A DNA stretch of 64,000 bases from Microbacterium sp. APC 3901. GTDB taxonomy: Bacteria; Actinomycetota; Actinomycetes; Actinomycetales; Microbacteriaceae. The notes under the pieces are model-generated. The model ran no database searches. It worked only from the letters and a program-made list of their open reading frames with translations, and was not told the DNA's origin. Within the stretch, counting starts at the first letter, position 1, and each line of letters starts with the position of its first letter. The stretch covers positions 146,463 through 210,462 of the forward strand of contig NZ_JASDCU010000006.1 in NCBI RefSeq assembly GCF_030407765.1, written 5' to 3'. The position numbers and the translations under genes are program-made. Positions 25,301-33,045 of this stretch are shown here, piece by piece.

Positions 25301-27443
25301 TCGTCGCGACCACGTGGTGCCACCCGCCGTCGTTGTAGGAGTTCGCGGACGTGAGAACACGGCGCTCGGCCGGGTAGATGCCGAAGTTCAGGCGACCGCT
25401 CGCGTCCATGTAGATGGCGCGATCGCTCGACGTCGATGTGCCGCTCGACCGGTTGCCGAACCCGAGGATTCGCCCGCCCGCCGTCGTCGTGGTCTTGAAC
25501 CATGCTTCAGCAGAGAACGACTGCGGTCCTGTCACCGCCGTCTCGGTCGAGGCATAGCCCGAGGTGGTGCCGTTGAATCGAGAGGCGGGGATCGTCGAGG
25601 TCGCGAGCGCACCGTCGACCCCGCGCGTCACACCGGAGCGGACCGCGAGATTGTTCGATCCCGCCCAGTCGGACGACGATGAACCCGCGTCGTTGAGCGG
25701 CCAATAGTGCACCGGCCGGTCAGCGAGAACCGCCTGCGAGTATGACGACGCCCCGAGGGTCCCGGACGTGCCGGCCGTCGCCGTGACGATCGTGCTCCAG
25801 GCCACGTTGCCCTTGGCATCCTCCGCCCGCACACGGTAGGTGTGAGTGCTCCCAGGGTCCACGCCGGAGTCGACGAAGGCCATGCCGGGAAGACCCCAGT
25901 CGGCGGGCTTCGAACGCGCGTTGGTCGTGTGGATCGGAGAGCCGTTGACCCCGTCGCGGATCACCTTGTACTCGAGGTACTCGTTGTCGCGGTCCCAGTT
26001 CAGCGGCCAGGTCACGCGCACGGCTCCGGAGGCGACCGCGGTGGCTGTCGGCACCCAGGTGCTGCCGCTCAGCCTCGGCCCATCGGTGTTCGGAGCCTTC
26101 TCCGTCGTCGCGAAGCGCACGAGCCCCTGTTGGATCTGGTTGTTCACGCGGGTGAACTCGCCGGCCATCACGACGTAGTCGGAGTTGCCGGTGACGCTCC
26201 AGGCAGCCTGAGACGCTCCACTCACCGTTCCGGTGTCGAAAGTCGGGTACCAGTGGAGCATGCGCGGAGCGGGGTTGCCCGCCCAGTTCGCGTAGCCGAG
26301 TGCGAGGCCGTTGGGAGTCGTCCGCGCGACGGCGTTCTCGAAGGCGATCCCCCGATAGTGGGTCCACGGGTCACTCTGCGGGAAGCCACCGACGACGCTC
26401 TCGCAGTAGTGCGCGTGCCCCGCGCCGTACACGGTGTCGGGCGTGGCGTACGCACTGTAGGTGTCGCCGTGGCAGTCCTCGACCCAGGTCACACCTCCGG
26501 TCGCCCAGTCGCTCTTGAAGATGCCCTCGAGGTTGCCACCCCCGCCGAACGTGTACCCGGTTCCATAGAGGCTGGTGCCGTCGGAGGTCAGCGACCAGAT
26601 CGCGCTGTCCTCGCCCGCGTTCCTGACGATGCCGTTGGCCGCGAAGGGCAGCAGGCCGCCGTTGGTCGCGTCGACCAACGCCATGCCGTATCCGGGGTTG
26701 GATGACCCGTTGACGGTGGTGAAGTGTCCGCCGAGTGCGACCTTCTGCTCGTCCGCGGAGACGATGATGTCGTTGCCGCGGTTGTCGAGCACAGGAGCCC
26801 AGGGCAGCAGTTCCCCTGCCGACGACACTGCCGCTGCGCGACTGCGATCGTTGCTCGCGACGCGCCCGAAGTTGCCGGTGAAATATACCGTCGTGTTCGT
26901 CGCGATGATGCCTCGCACGGACGCGTTCACACTCGGCGCCCACGCGCTCACGAGGTTGCCGGCCGGCAGGTCGAACGCGGCGACCCGGTTGCGGGGCTGC
27001 CCGTCGACGGTCGTGAAGTCGCCTCCGATATAGAGGCGCGTGCCATCCGGCGACGCAGCGATCGAGTTGATCTGGCCGTTCACGTCGGGCGCGAACGGAA
27101 GCAGCGCCCCCGTCGCCAGATCGTATGCCAGGACATTGTTGCGAGGCACCTCTTGGGTGCCGGCTGCGGCACCCGCCGGACGAGCGGTCGTGAACGTCCC
27201 GGCCGCGAAGACCGCGTCGCCGACGATCACCTGATCCCACGCCGCGCCGTTGATCTGCACGGTCGGCAGAGCATCGGTCGTCACGGTCTTCGGTGTGCTC
27301 GTGTCGACCGGCGCCGTGTCAGCGGTGGCCGCAGATGGCGCGAGTACGAGCCCTCCCAACACCACCGCCCCCGCGGTCGCCATGACGAGAACCGCCCGGC
27401 CCACAGCACGCGAGCGCGCAAGAATCCCCAGTTGTAGAGCCAT
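22335..27443 (-). CDS. Giant secreted LamG/PKD multidomain surface protein 2
   Basis: 1,702 residues, paralogous to the downstream giant protein along its whole length. It has a signal peptide at residues about 10-40, a propeller-like region, an Fn3-like domain, two LamG domains (about 575-790 and 798-1018), and two PKD domains (1020-1190) against three in the paralogue. One beta-sandwich-like module follows (1190-1400), then PKD, then a second module to the end. Over the C-terminal PKD/module region the two genes are nearly identical in DNA, while the N-terminal halves differ more. That suggests recent gene conversion. The start at 27443 has TTGGGGAATGAATT upstream. The product is probably an exported surface or matrix protein; no cell-wall anchor signal is visible. 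Confidence 0.85.
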   Translation of the reverse strand: MALQLGILARSRAVGRAVLVMATAGAVVLGGLVLAPSAATADTAPVDTSTPKTVTTDALPTVQINGAAWDQVIVGDAVFAAGTFTTARPAGAAAGTQEVPRNNVLAYDLATGALLPFAPDVNGQINSIAASPDGTRLYIGGDFTTVDGQPRNRVAAFDLPAGNLVSAWAPSVNASVRGIIATNTTVYFTGNFGRVASNDRSRAAAVSSAGELLPWAPVLDNRGNDIIVSADEQKVALGGHFTTVNGSSNPGYGMALVDATNGGLLPFAANGIVRNAGEDSAIWSLTSDGTSLYGTGYTFGGGGNLEGIFKSDWATGGVTWVEDCHGDTYSAYATPDTVYGAGHAHYCESVVGGFPQSDPWTHYRGIAFENAVARTTPNGLALGYANWAGNPAPRMLHWYPTFDTGTVSGASQAAWSVTGNSDYVVMAGEFTRVNNQIQQGLVRFATTEKAPNTDGPRLSGSTWVPTATAVASGAVRVTWPLNWDRDNEYLEYKVIRDGVNGSPIHTTNARSKPADWGLPGMAFVDSGVDPGSTHTYRVRAEDAKGNVAWSTIVTATAGTSGTLGASSYSQAVLADRPVHYWPLNDAGSSSSDWAGSNNLAVRSGVTRGVDGALATSTIPASRFNGTTSGYASTETAVTGPQSFSAEAWFKTTTTAGGRILGFGNRSSGTSTSSDRAIYMDASGRLNFGIYPAERRVLTSANSYNDGGWHHVVATMDPIAGMTFYVDGLRVGQRTDSYSAQLYSGFWRVGGDATWTGAQYFSGTIDEVAIYGAPLTAAQVSRHFTAAGRTVGVQSPPADAYGSTVVKSDPTLYWRLAETTGTVVQDASGAGQRGTYVGANTKGQAGALQGVADSSVTFSGGQAISRTAFVNPVVYSTEAWFKTTSTSGGKIIGFGNSATGNSSSYDRHVYMTSAGQLVFGATNGGQVRLTSSDAYNNGQWHHVVATQGSSGMRLYVDGALVGENTNRVSGNYTGYWHVGGDVSWGPGGNTFLGTIDEVAVYPSVLPAATVTDHYSLGRDGVTVNKLPSASFASQASKLKVDVDGSASADPDGSIVSYDWNWGDGSAHGSGATASHTYAEAGTYSVTLTVTDDRAGAAEKTVSVVVVANVAPTAAFTSALSPLKIDVDGSTSSDSDGTIASYDWSWGDDSAHGTGATASHTYAAAGTYPVTLTVTDSDGATTTKTESVAISVGDGILASDVFDRTLASGLGTATTGGAWSLANSASNYAADGTGVFRLTSGGALRTAYLPGVSSASTEVTVDATFATVPVGGSVWAQALARRIGADDYRARVTVAASGAVSLQVLRSGTTLATQNLSGVTVTPGTTLTLRVEASGTNPTTIRAKAWKAGTAEPTDWQLNTTDATAALQAPGQVGLAAYAGSGVSNVPYLVRFDNLVAKIPGTVVPPPNVNPVASFTSSANALALSVDGSGSTDSDGSVTSWEWDFGDGEVGTGATAAHTYAAAGTYTVALKVTDDRAGAHTITNTVTVTAPEPEPVLPLVVDEFDRTGANGWGSAATGGAWSYSTTSLSAYSVDGAAAKIAVGAGSTRAAYLAAISSESTDLTSTMTVSQLPVGGSVFTSFMPRRVGGEDYRARVVVAANGSVQLQVQRTATTLTAVNVPGLTLAAGEELQVRVQAFGTNPTTIRAKVWKTGTTEPAAWQVSTTDTTAALQAPGHVGVAAYLGSGTTNVPYTVSLGSIRAVPVL

Positions 27444-27451
27444 AATTCATT

Positions 27452-27503
27452 CCCCAATGAATTGACACGTCCGGTGAAGGACGAGATCCCCAGATAACCC
27501 CAG
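27452..27503 (-). promoter_or_regulatory. G-run element 3 before giant gene 2
   Basis: On the minus strand, CTGGGG starts at 27503 and 27493 (10 apart, in TAACTGGGGTTATCTGGGGA), and TTGGGGA starts at 27457, just before the ATG at 27443. A further CTGGGGA lies within codons 5-7 at 27431. Position and content parallel the elements at 5704 and 22100. Confidence 0.5.
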
Positions 27504-27509
27504 TTACCG

Positions 27510-28115
27510 CTAACTGGCGGGTGCCGCACCCCTGAACGCGACATAAGGCTCGCCAGTCAACAGGTCAACTGTAACGCCTACATCGCTCCGCACGTCAACC
27601 GGGATCGAGAAGGAGTACTCGCCCTCGGCGCTTTCGCCCGCCGCAAGCGTCGCCGGAAGACCGCTCGCCACGGTGTCACCCAGCGGAGGAGCGGGGTTCT
27701 GATCGGCCCCGGACGCGAGATTGACCGTCGCTCCTCCGAGGTCGAGCGGGGCGTCGGTCGAGTTGGTCACCCGAACCACGACCTTCAGCGCAGGTCCGGC
27801 GAGATCGCCGGGCTGCTCGCTCGAGGACTCGAACGGCGTCATGGAGACGACCTCCGCCGTCACTCCCTCGACCACGGTGGCCACGTCGTCGATGTCGACC
27901 TCGATCGGCTCGGACTCCGACGGCTCGACGTCGGTGGACCCGGGAGTGGGCGTGGGGAAGACACTGGGGGTCGGCGGCACCGAGGTCGATGCCAGGGGTT
28001 CCGGCTCGCCGCTCGGCTGGGCACCCTGTGCGGCCAGGAACCAGATGACTCCGGCCACGACGACCACCAGAACCGCCCCCACCGCGATGAGAATCGTCTT
28101 GCTCGTTCGAGTCAT
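27510..28115 (-). CDS. Membrane-anchored extracytoplasmic protein of unknown function
   Basis: 201 residues. A short cytosolic N-terminus and one membrane helix (ILIAVGAVLVVVVAGVIWFL) come first. An acidic Pro/Ser/Thr-rich spacer follows (about 35-75), then a compact beta-rich domain with LKVVVRVTNSTDAPLDLGG, resembling the immunoglobulin-like DUF4352 type of secreted bacterial domain. There is no catalytic motif. It sits directly upstream of, and co-directional with, the giant gene at 27443, but the G-run element between them suggests separate initiation. It could be a surface accessory of the polysaccharide machine; that is a guess from position. Confidence 0.7.
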   Translation of the reverse strand: MTRTSKTILIAVGAVLVVVVAGVIWFLAAQGAQPSGEPEPLASTSVPPTPSVFPTPTPGSTDVEPSESEPIEVDIDDVATVVEGVTAEVVSMTPFESSSEQPGDLAGPALKVVVRVTNSTDAPLDLGGATVNLASGADQNPAPPLGDTVASGLPATLAAGESAEGEYSFSIPVDVRSDVGVTVDLLTGEPYVAFRGAAPAS

Positions 28116-28240
28116 GGGTCCCTCTCCCCTGTGCCTCGACGTCTGTGCGATCTCGGCATCGGGTGAACTTTACCGCTTGCGAGGCGAACGGTCGATGCGT
28201 CGGCTAAAGTCGGTGCAACCGCGTCACGGGCGCGGATCGG

Positions 28241-28250
28241 CCTTGGGGAG
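28241..28250 (+). promoter_or_regulatory. Single TTGGGGA site in the divergent intergenic region
   Basis: The 209 bases between the divergent genes at 28115 and 28325 contain one TTGGGGAG about 80 bases before the CDP-alcohol transferase start. It matches the repeated G-run motif but stands alone. Otherwise I see no gene and no clear promoter boxes in this gap. Confidence 0.25.
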
Positions 28251-28324
28251 GTCGAACCGACCGACGCTCAGCGCGGCCGCACAGGCGAGTCCGCCATCCC
28301 CGTTCCGTCACGACCGGAGGATTC

Positions 28325-29065
28325 ATGTCCCAGCAGACGCCAAGCGTCCGAGAAGCGCTCGCCTCGCTGCGGGCCGCGCAGAAGTCCAACTCAGGAGCAC
28401 CCGCGTACTCGCGGTTCGTGAACCGACCGGTGGGACGCATCTTCGCCGCTGTCGCCTTCGCGTGGGGACGCACTCCCGATCAGGTGACCGCCGTCAGCGC
28501 CCTGTTCACCTTCGCGGGCATCGCACTCGTCGCGCTCGCGCCGCCGACGCTCCTCACCTCGCTGCTCATCGTGATCCTGCTCGTCCTGGGCTACGCGCTC
28601 GACTCCGCCGACGGCCAGCTCGCGCGACTCCGAGGCGGCGGGTCCCCTCGGGGCGAGTGGCTCGATCACATGGTCGACGCGACGAAGATGGCGACGATCC
28701 ACATCGCCGTCCTGATCTGCTGGTGGCGCTTCTACGATGTCGAGCCGCCGATGCTCCTCATCCCCCTCGGCTTCCAGGTCGTGGCGTCGGTGTTCTTCTT
28801 CGGGGTGATCCTCACCGAACTGATCAGACGCGTCGGCTCTGCGGGGACCGCATCGAAGGCCGGATTCCGGAACTCGCCGATCTATGCGCTGATCGTGCTG
28901 CCGGCGGACTACGGATTGCTCATCCTGGTCTTCGCGACACTCTGGGTGCCGTGGCTGTTCATCACGCTGTACTCGGCGCTGCTGGCCGTGAACGCTCTGA
29001 TCCTGCTCGCCTCGGTCGTCCGCTGGCACAGGTCTCTCGGCCCGATCGGGGCCGCACGTGCCTGA
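28325..29065 (+). CDS. CDP-alcohol phosphatidyltransferase family protein
   Basis: 246 residues with six hydrophobic segments. The full family signature D-x2-D-G-x2-A-R-x8-G-x3-D-x3-D is present as DSADGQLARLRGGGS followed by GEWLDHMVDAT (residues about 92-121). These enzymes use a CDP-activated alcohol as donor, or a lipid CDP donor and an alcohol acceptor, at the membrane. Its setting among polysaccharide genes, with a TagD-like cytidylyltransferase 8 kb away, suggests transfer of a phospho-alcohol to a glycan lipid or a special phospholipid; the substrate is unknown. GGAGG precedes the ATG. The stop lies eight bases inside the following acyltransferase. Confidence 0.87.
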   Translation: MSQQTPSVREALASLRAAQKSNSGAPAYSRFVNRPVGRIFAAVAFAWGRTPDQVTAVSALFTFAGIALVALAPPTLLTSLLIVILLVLGYALDSADGQLARLRGGGSPRGEWLDHMVDATKMATIHIAVLICWWRFYDVEPPMLLIPLGFQVVASVFFFGVILTELIRRVGSAGTASKAGFRNSPIYALIVLPADYGLLILVFATLWVPWLFITLYSALLAVNALILLASVVRWHRSLGPIGAARA

Positions 29066-29753
29066 GTTCTCGGGGCTCTCCGCGGGCCAGGCACGCGCGG
29101 CGAAGTGGAGTGCGTACCGACGAGCTGCCGGAATGATCGCCAGAGGTCTGATGCGCCGCCCGTTCTTCGGAACGGCAGGCGGCCCGCTCTTCCTCGGACG
29201 TCGGGTGCGGATCACCAACCCGTCGTTCATCCGCTACGCCGGTCGGCTTGTGATCGAAGACGGGGTCGAGCTGCAGGGACTCTCGAAGAACGGGATCGTC
29301 TTCGGGTCCGGGGTGTCGATCGGGGCCGGCACGGCCATCCGCCCGTCGTCGTATTACGGCGGTGAAGCCGGTGAGGGACTCCGTGTCGGTGACCGCTCCA
29401 GCTTCGCCACGGGGTGCTTCATCGGCTGCTCCGGCAGCATCGTCATCGGTGACGATGTGATGCTCGGCCCGGGTGTTCGCGTGTTCTCCGAGAACCACGT
29501 GTTCGCGGATCCGGGCGCGACGATCAAGTCGCAGGGCGTCCAGCGAGGAGCCGTGACGATCGGCGACGACTGCTGGATCGGCAGCGGTGTGACGATCACG
29601 TCGGGCGTGACGATCGGACGCGGAGTCGTGATCGGCAGCGGAAGCGTCGTCACGCGTGACATCCCCGACTTCAGCATCGCTGCAGGGAGCCCGGCGAAGG
29701 TCATCCGCACCCGAGCGACATCGACAGGTGGCGACGGCGGAGGAAATGTGTAA
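29058..29753 (+). CDS. Hexapeptide-repeat acyltransferase
   Basis: 231 residues starting at GTG inside the preceding gene. The C-terminal two-thirds is a left-handed beta-helix of hexapeptide repeats, with many I-G-x-G turns (VIGDDVMLGPGVRVFSENH, IGDDCWIGSGVTITSGV, IGRGVVIGSGSVVTRDI). The conserved catalytic His is likely in FSENHVF. The fold transfers acetyl or another acyl group from CoA to a sugar or similar acceptor, as in colanic acid acetyltransferases. A role in O-acetylating the surface polymer or its precursor fits the locus. Translationally coupled to the CDP-alcohol transferase. Confidence 0.88.
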   Translation: MPEFSGLSAGQARAAKWSAYRRAAGMIARGLMRRPFFGTAGGPLFLGRRVRITNPSFIRYAGRLVIEDGVELQGLSKNGIVFGSGVSIGAGTAIRPSSYYGGEAGEGLRVGDRSSFATGCFIGCSGSIVIGDDVMLGPGVRVFSENHVFADPGATIKSQGVQRGAVTIGDDCWIGSGVTITSGVTIGRGVVIGSGSVVTRDIPDFSIAAGSPAKVIRTRATSTGGDGGGNV

Positions 29754-29773
29754 GCTGATCCACAGTCATGACC

Positions 29774-29813
29774 GTGGGGACGGCATGGCTGGAAGGATTT
29801 TGGGGATCTGGGG
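29774..29813 (+). promoter_or_regulatory. G-run element 4
   Basis: GTGGGGA begins at 29774, TTGGGGA at 29800 and CTGGGGA at 29808, upstream of the glycosyltransferase at 29962. The last two are eight bases apart, as in the element at 22143/22135. The cluster lies about 150 bases before the gene, too far to be its Shine-Dalgarno, so a role at promoter or leader level is more likely than translation initiation. Confidence 0.45.
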
Positions 29814-29961
29814 ATGTCAGTAATTTCTGGCGCACCCGCGGGAGCAGCGACACACGCGCCCTGCGGTCACGTGATTCTGCGTGCCGTCGATCGACGATCA
29901 CCGTCCATCCGGTTCACCGTACACATCTGATTCACGCACGTCGGCTCCGAGGGGGAACCAC

Positions 29962-30957
29962 ATGCAGGCAGCACACGACCGCACGGCGCGATCGCGGAAG
30001 AGCGACGAGGCATCACTCGTCGTCGCCATCGCGACCTTCAAGCGCCCCGACCGCCTGGTCCAGACTCTGCAGCTCGTCGGCGAACAGCTGGCACCGCTCA
30101 TCGAGAATCGACTGGCCAGGGCCGTCTCGATCCTCGTCATCGACAACGACCCTGCCGAGTCGGCTCGATCGGTCGTCGAAGGCGAGTATGCGGGAGTGAC
30201 GACCCGATACGTCGCCGAAGCGACCCCGGGCATTCCCGCGGTCCGCAATCGCGCTCTCGACGAATCCGCCGACATCGATCTCCTGTCGTTCATCGACGAT
30301 GACGAGGTACCGCTCGAGGGCTGGATCTCGTCACTTCTGGTCACCTGGTCGGATTCAGACCGGCCGGCCGCCGTCATGGGTCGCGTGGTGTCGCTCTTCG
30401 ACCCCGAGGCCGACCCGTGGGTGCTCGAGAGTGGACTCTTCCGTCGCCCGCAGCGCCCGACCGGCACCGAGATCGGCGTCGCAGCGACCGGGAATCTCCT
30501 TCTCGACCTCAATCAGGTCCGCAGCAGCGGAGTGCGCTTCGACCAGCGGATCGGGCTCGGAGGCGGATCCGACACCCTGTTCAGCATGGGCCTGAAGAAG
30601 GCCGGTGCGCGCCTGGTGTGGTGCAACGAGTCCGTCGCAGAAGACACCGTCGAGCCCGAGCGTCAGACCCGGCCGTGGGCGCTGAAGCGGTCATTCAGCC
30701 ACGGCAATGTCTCGATCCTCGTGCAGCTGCGATTGGAGTCGAGACCCGCTCGTCGACTGCTGATCCGCGCGAAGGGAATCGCCGGAGGAGCCGCACGCGT
30801 CGTCGCCGGTTACGCGCGGCACCTGTTCGGGCGAGTGACCGGATCCATCCGCCACGATGCCAAGGGTCTGCGGCTCGCCTACCGAGGAGCGGGAATGATC
30901 TCGGCGAGCGTCGGCCAGACGTACTCGGCGTACTCTCGGCCGGGCACTTCGGCATGA
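29962..30957 (+). CDS. Glycosyltransferase family 2 protein
   Basis: 331 residues. The GT-A fold is seen in SLVVAIATFKRPDRLVQTLQ and, after the Rossmann part, IPAVRNRALDES and LSFIDDDEVPLEGWIS, where DDDE supplies the metal-binding DxD equivalent. A hydrophobic C-terminal third may dock on the membrane. The start at 29962 is set by GAGGGGGAACCAC. It adds a sugar to the repeat unit or to a glycolipid. It is the first gene of a plus-strand run with the deacetylase (ATGA overlap) and nucleotide-sugar dehydrogenase. Confidence 0.9.
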   Translation: MQAAHDRTARSRKSDEASLVVAIATFKRPDRLVQTLQLVGEQLAPLIENRLARAVSILVIDNDPAESARSVVEGEYAGVTTRYVAEATPGIPAVRNRALDESADIDLLSFIDDDEVPLEGWISSLLVTWSDSDRPAAVMGRVVSLFDPEADPWVLESGLFRRPQRPTGTEIGVAATGNLLLDLNQVRSSGVRFDQRIGLGGGSDTLFSMGLKKAGARLVWCNESVAEDTVEPERQTRPWALKRSFSHGNVSILVQLRLESRPARRLLIRAKGIAGGAARVVAGYARHLFGRVTGSIRHDAKGLRLAYRGAGMISASVGQTYSAYSRPGTSA

Positions 30958-31679
30958 GCCGGTTCGTTCCGGCACGCGCACGGCGGTGGCTTCGCAGCCA
31001 TGGCGGCCCCCTCGGGTCGATCGTGCGCGTGCGGACGAGTCGCCCCGAGTTCGTGCTCACCTACGACGACGGCCCGGATCCCGTCGAGACCGAGCGTGTC
31101 CTCGAGGTTCTGCGCGATGAATCCGCGTCCGCGACCTTCTTCGTGCTGATGACGAGGGCCCGCGAGCACCGGACGCTGATCTCCGAGATCCTCGCCGGCG
31201 GCCACGAACTCGCCCTGCACGGGCCCGACCACCGACCGATCTCACGCCTCGGCTACCGCGAGGTCCGCGACCGGACCGCGTCGGCGAAGGCCGAACTCGA
31301 AGACATCTCCGGCGCGGCGGTCCGGTGGTACCGCCCGCCATACGGACTGCAGTCTCTCACCAGCTTCCGGGCTGTCAAGGCGACCGGCCTCGAGCCCGTG
31401 CTCTGGGGGCCGACGGCATGGGACTCCCGCGAGGCGACGACCGAACAGCGCATCGCCCGCGCGCTCCGCGGGGCCGAACCCGGCGCGATCCTGCTGTCGC
31501 ACGATTCATACGCGGGGTTCGCCGACGGCGGGCGCAGCGATTCGCCACCGGCTGTCGACCGCAGTGCCCTCGCGACCCGCATACTCGCGGCGTACCGCGA
31601 GCGGGGACTCCACGCGCGCAGTCTGGCGCAAGCACTCACGTCCGGCTCGCCGGTCAAGGGAATCTGGTTCACACGATGA
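30954..31679 (+). CDS. Polysaccharide deacetylase (NodB/CE4-like)
   Basis: 241 residues with no obvious signal peptide. The NodB motifs are present in order: FVLTYDDGPDP (catalytic and metal Asp), ELALHGPDHRPIS (His-x3-His metal ligands), WYRPPYGLQSL, and ILLSHDSYAG. The family removes acetyl groups from N-acetyl sugars of glycans. Absence of a clear signal suggests action inside the cell on lipid-linked units or sugars, or a cryptic N-terminal anchor (ARARRWLRSHG). The start overlaps the upstream glycosyltransferase stop (ATGA). Confidence 0.88.
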   Translation: MSRFVPARARRWLRSHGGPLGSIVRVRTSRPEFVLTYDDGPDPVETERVLEVLRDESASATFFVLMTRAREHRTLISEILAGGHELALHGPDHRPISRLGYREVRDRTASAKAELEDISGAAVRWYRPPYGLQSLTSFRAVKATGLEPVLWGPTAWDSREATTEQRIARALRGAEPGAILLSHDSYAGFADGGRSDSPPAVDRSALATRILAAYRERGLHARSLAQALTSGSPVKGIWFTR

Positions 31680-31691
31680 AGGGGAAGAAAG

Positions 31692-32972
31692 ATGACTGAG
31701 GAGAACCGCCGAGAGGCCAAGAAGGTCGTCGTCATCGGGCAGGGGTACGTCGGCCTGCCGGTCGCGATGCGGTCGGTCGCGATCGGTCATGAGGTCGTGG
31801 GTCTCGACCTCGATCCGCGGCGCGTCGACAGCCTCGGCGCCGGCAGCTCGCACGTCGACGACATCTCCGATGAGGAGCTGCGCGCGGCTCTCGACTCCGG
31901 GCACTACCGCGTGTCTTCCGATTATGCCGATGCCGCCGGCTTCGATGTCGCCGTGATCACGGTGCCGACCCCGCTGCGCGAGACGCTGCCGGATCTGTCG
32001 TTCATCGAGAGCGCCGCGGCTTCTCTCGCACCGCAGCTGACACGCGGAGCGCTCGTGGTGCTCGAGTCCACGACCTATCCCGGCACCACGCAGGAGCTGC
32101 TCATCCCGCTGCTCGAGGAGGGCTCCGGCCTGACCGCCGGCACTGACTTCTTCGCCGGGTACAGCCCCGAGCGGATCGACCCGGGCAACCCCACCTGGGG
32201 CCTGCAGGAGACGCCGAAGATCGTCTCGGGCATCGACCCCGAGTCGCTGGAGAAGGTGTCGGAGTTCTACTCGGCGATCGTCGACACGATCGTGCCGGTG
32301 AGTTCTCCGAAGGAGGCCGAGATGGCCAAGCTCCTCGAGAACACCTTCCGTCACGTGAACATCGCGCTGGTCAACGAGCTCGCTGTCTTCGCTCACGCCC
32401 TGGGCGTCAACGTCTGGGAATCGATCGATGCCGCGGCCACCAAACCGTTCGGCTTCATGAAGTTCACGCCCGGTCCGGGCGTCGGCGGCCACTGCCTGCC
32501 GGTCGACCCGAGCTACCTGTCGTGGCAGGTGCGTCGCAAACTCGGAAAGAGCTTCCGTTTCGTCGAGCTCGCCAACGACGTGAACGACCACATGCCCGAG
32601 TACGTTCTGCAGCGCGTGAGCCGCCGGCTCAACGAGGAGGGCAGCGCGCTCAACGGCGCCCGTGTTCTGCTCCTCGGGCTCGCGTACAAGAAGAACACCG
32701 GCGACATCCGCGAGTCTCCCGCGCTTCCGCTCATCGAGCTGCTGCAGGACCAGTCCGCAGTCGTGCATGCGGTCGACTCGCACGTCGAGGAGCACCACTG
32801 GCCCCGCACGGTCGAGCGGATCGCCGCCGCGTCAGTCGACTTTCACGCCTATGACGTCATCGTGCTCATCACCGACCACGACGATGTCGACTACGAAGTT
32901 CTCGAGGCGAGCGGTGTGCCGGTCTTCGACACCCGCAACCGCCTGCGCGGCGAGGGCATCGAACGCCTCTGA
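31692..32972 (+). CDS. UDP-N-acetylmannosamine/UDP-glucose-type nucleotide-sugar dehydrogenase
   Basis: 426 residues. The N-terminal NAD-binding fold is KVVVIGQGYVGLPVAMRSV. The central dimer helix includes AKLLENTFRHVNIALVNEL. The active-site loop is GPGVGGHCLPVDPSYL, with the catalytic Cys. The C-terminal UDP-binding domain contains LLGLAYKKNTGDIRESPA. These NAD-dependent enzymes oxidise the C6 of a nucleotide sugar to a uronic acid in two steps. The LENTFRHVNIALVNE text is more like WecC/TuaD-type enzymes than GDP-mannose dehydrogenase, but the substrate cannot be fixed. It would supply an acidic sugar for the polymer. AAGGGGAAGAAAG precedes the start. Confidence 0.93.
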   Translation: MTEENRREAKKVVVIGQGYVGLPVAMRSVAIGHEVVGLDLDPRRVDSLGAGSSHVDDISDEELRAALDSGHYRVSSDYADAAGFDVAVITVPTPLRETLPDLSFIESAAASLAPQLTRGALVVLESTTYPGTTQELLIPLLEEGSGLTAGTDFFAGYSPERIDPGNPTWGLQETPKIVSGIDPESLEKVSEFYSAIVDTIVPVSSPKEAEMAKLLENTFRHVNIALVNELAVFAHALGVNVWESIDAAATKPFGFMKFTPGPGVGGHCLPVDPSYLSWQVRRKLGKSFRFVELANDVNDHMPEYVLQRVSRRLNEEGSALNGARVLLLGLAYKKNTGDIRESPALPLIELLQDQSAVVHAVDSHVEEHHWPRTVERIAAASVDFHAYDVIVLITDHDDVDYEVLEASGVPVFDTRNRLRGEGIERL

Positions 32973-32987
32973 CCGGCGCGACTCACG

Positions 32988-33030
32988 ACAGCGGGGCCGT
33001 GCGACAGGATGTCGCACGGCCCCGCTGTCT
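32988..33030. terminator. Strong bidirectional terminator hairpin
   Basis: A perfect 18-bp stem (GACAGCGGGGCCGTGCGA at 32988-33005 with its complement at 33013-33030) has a seven-base loop. It lies between the convergent dehydrogenase and beta-helix genes, 16 bases from either stop. Confidence 0.9.
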
Positions 33031-33045
33031 GTTCTGCGAGGGTGA

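Noticed and set aside
29814..29930. Possible 38-codon leader peptide before the GT2 gene
   Set aside because: No good Shine-Dalgarno spacing, composition not protein-like, and the stop does not couple to the downstream gene.
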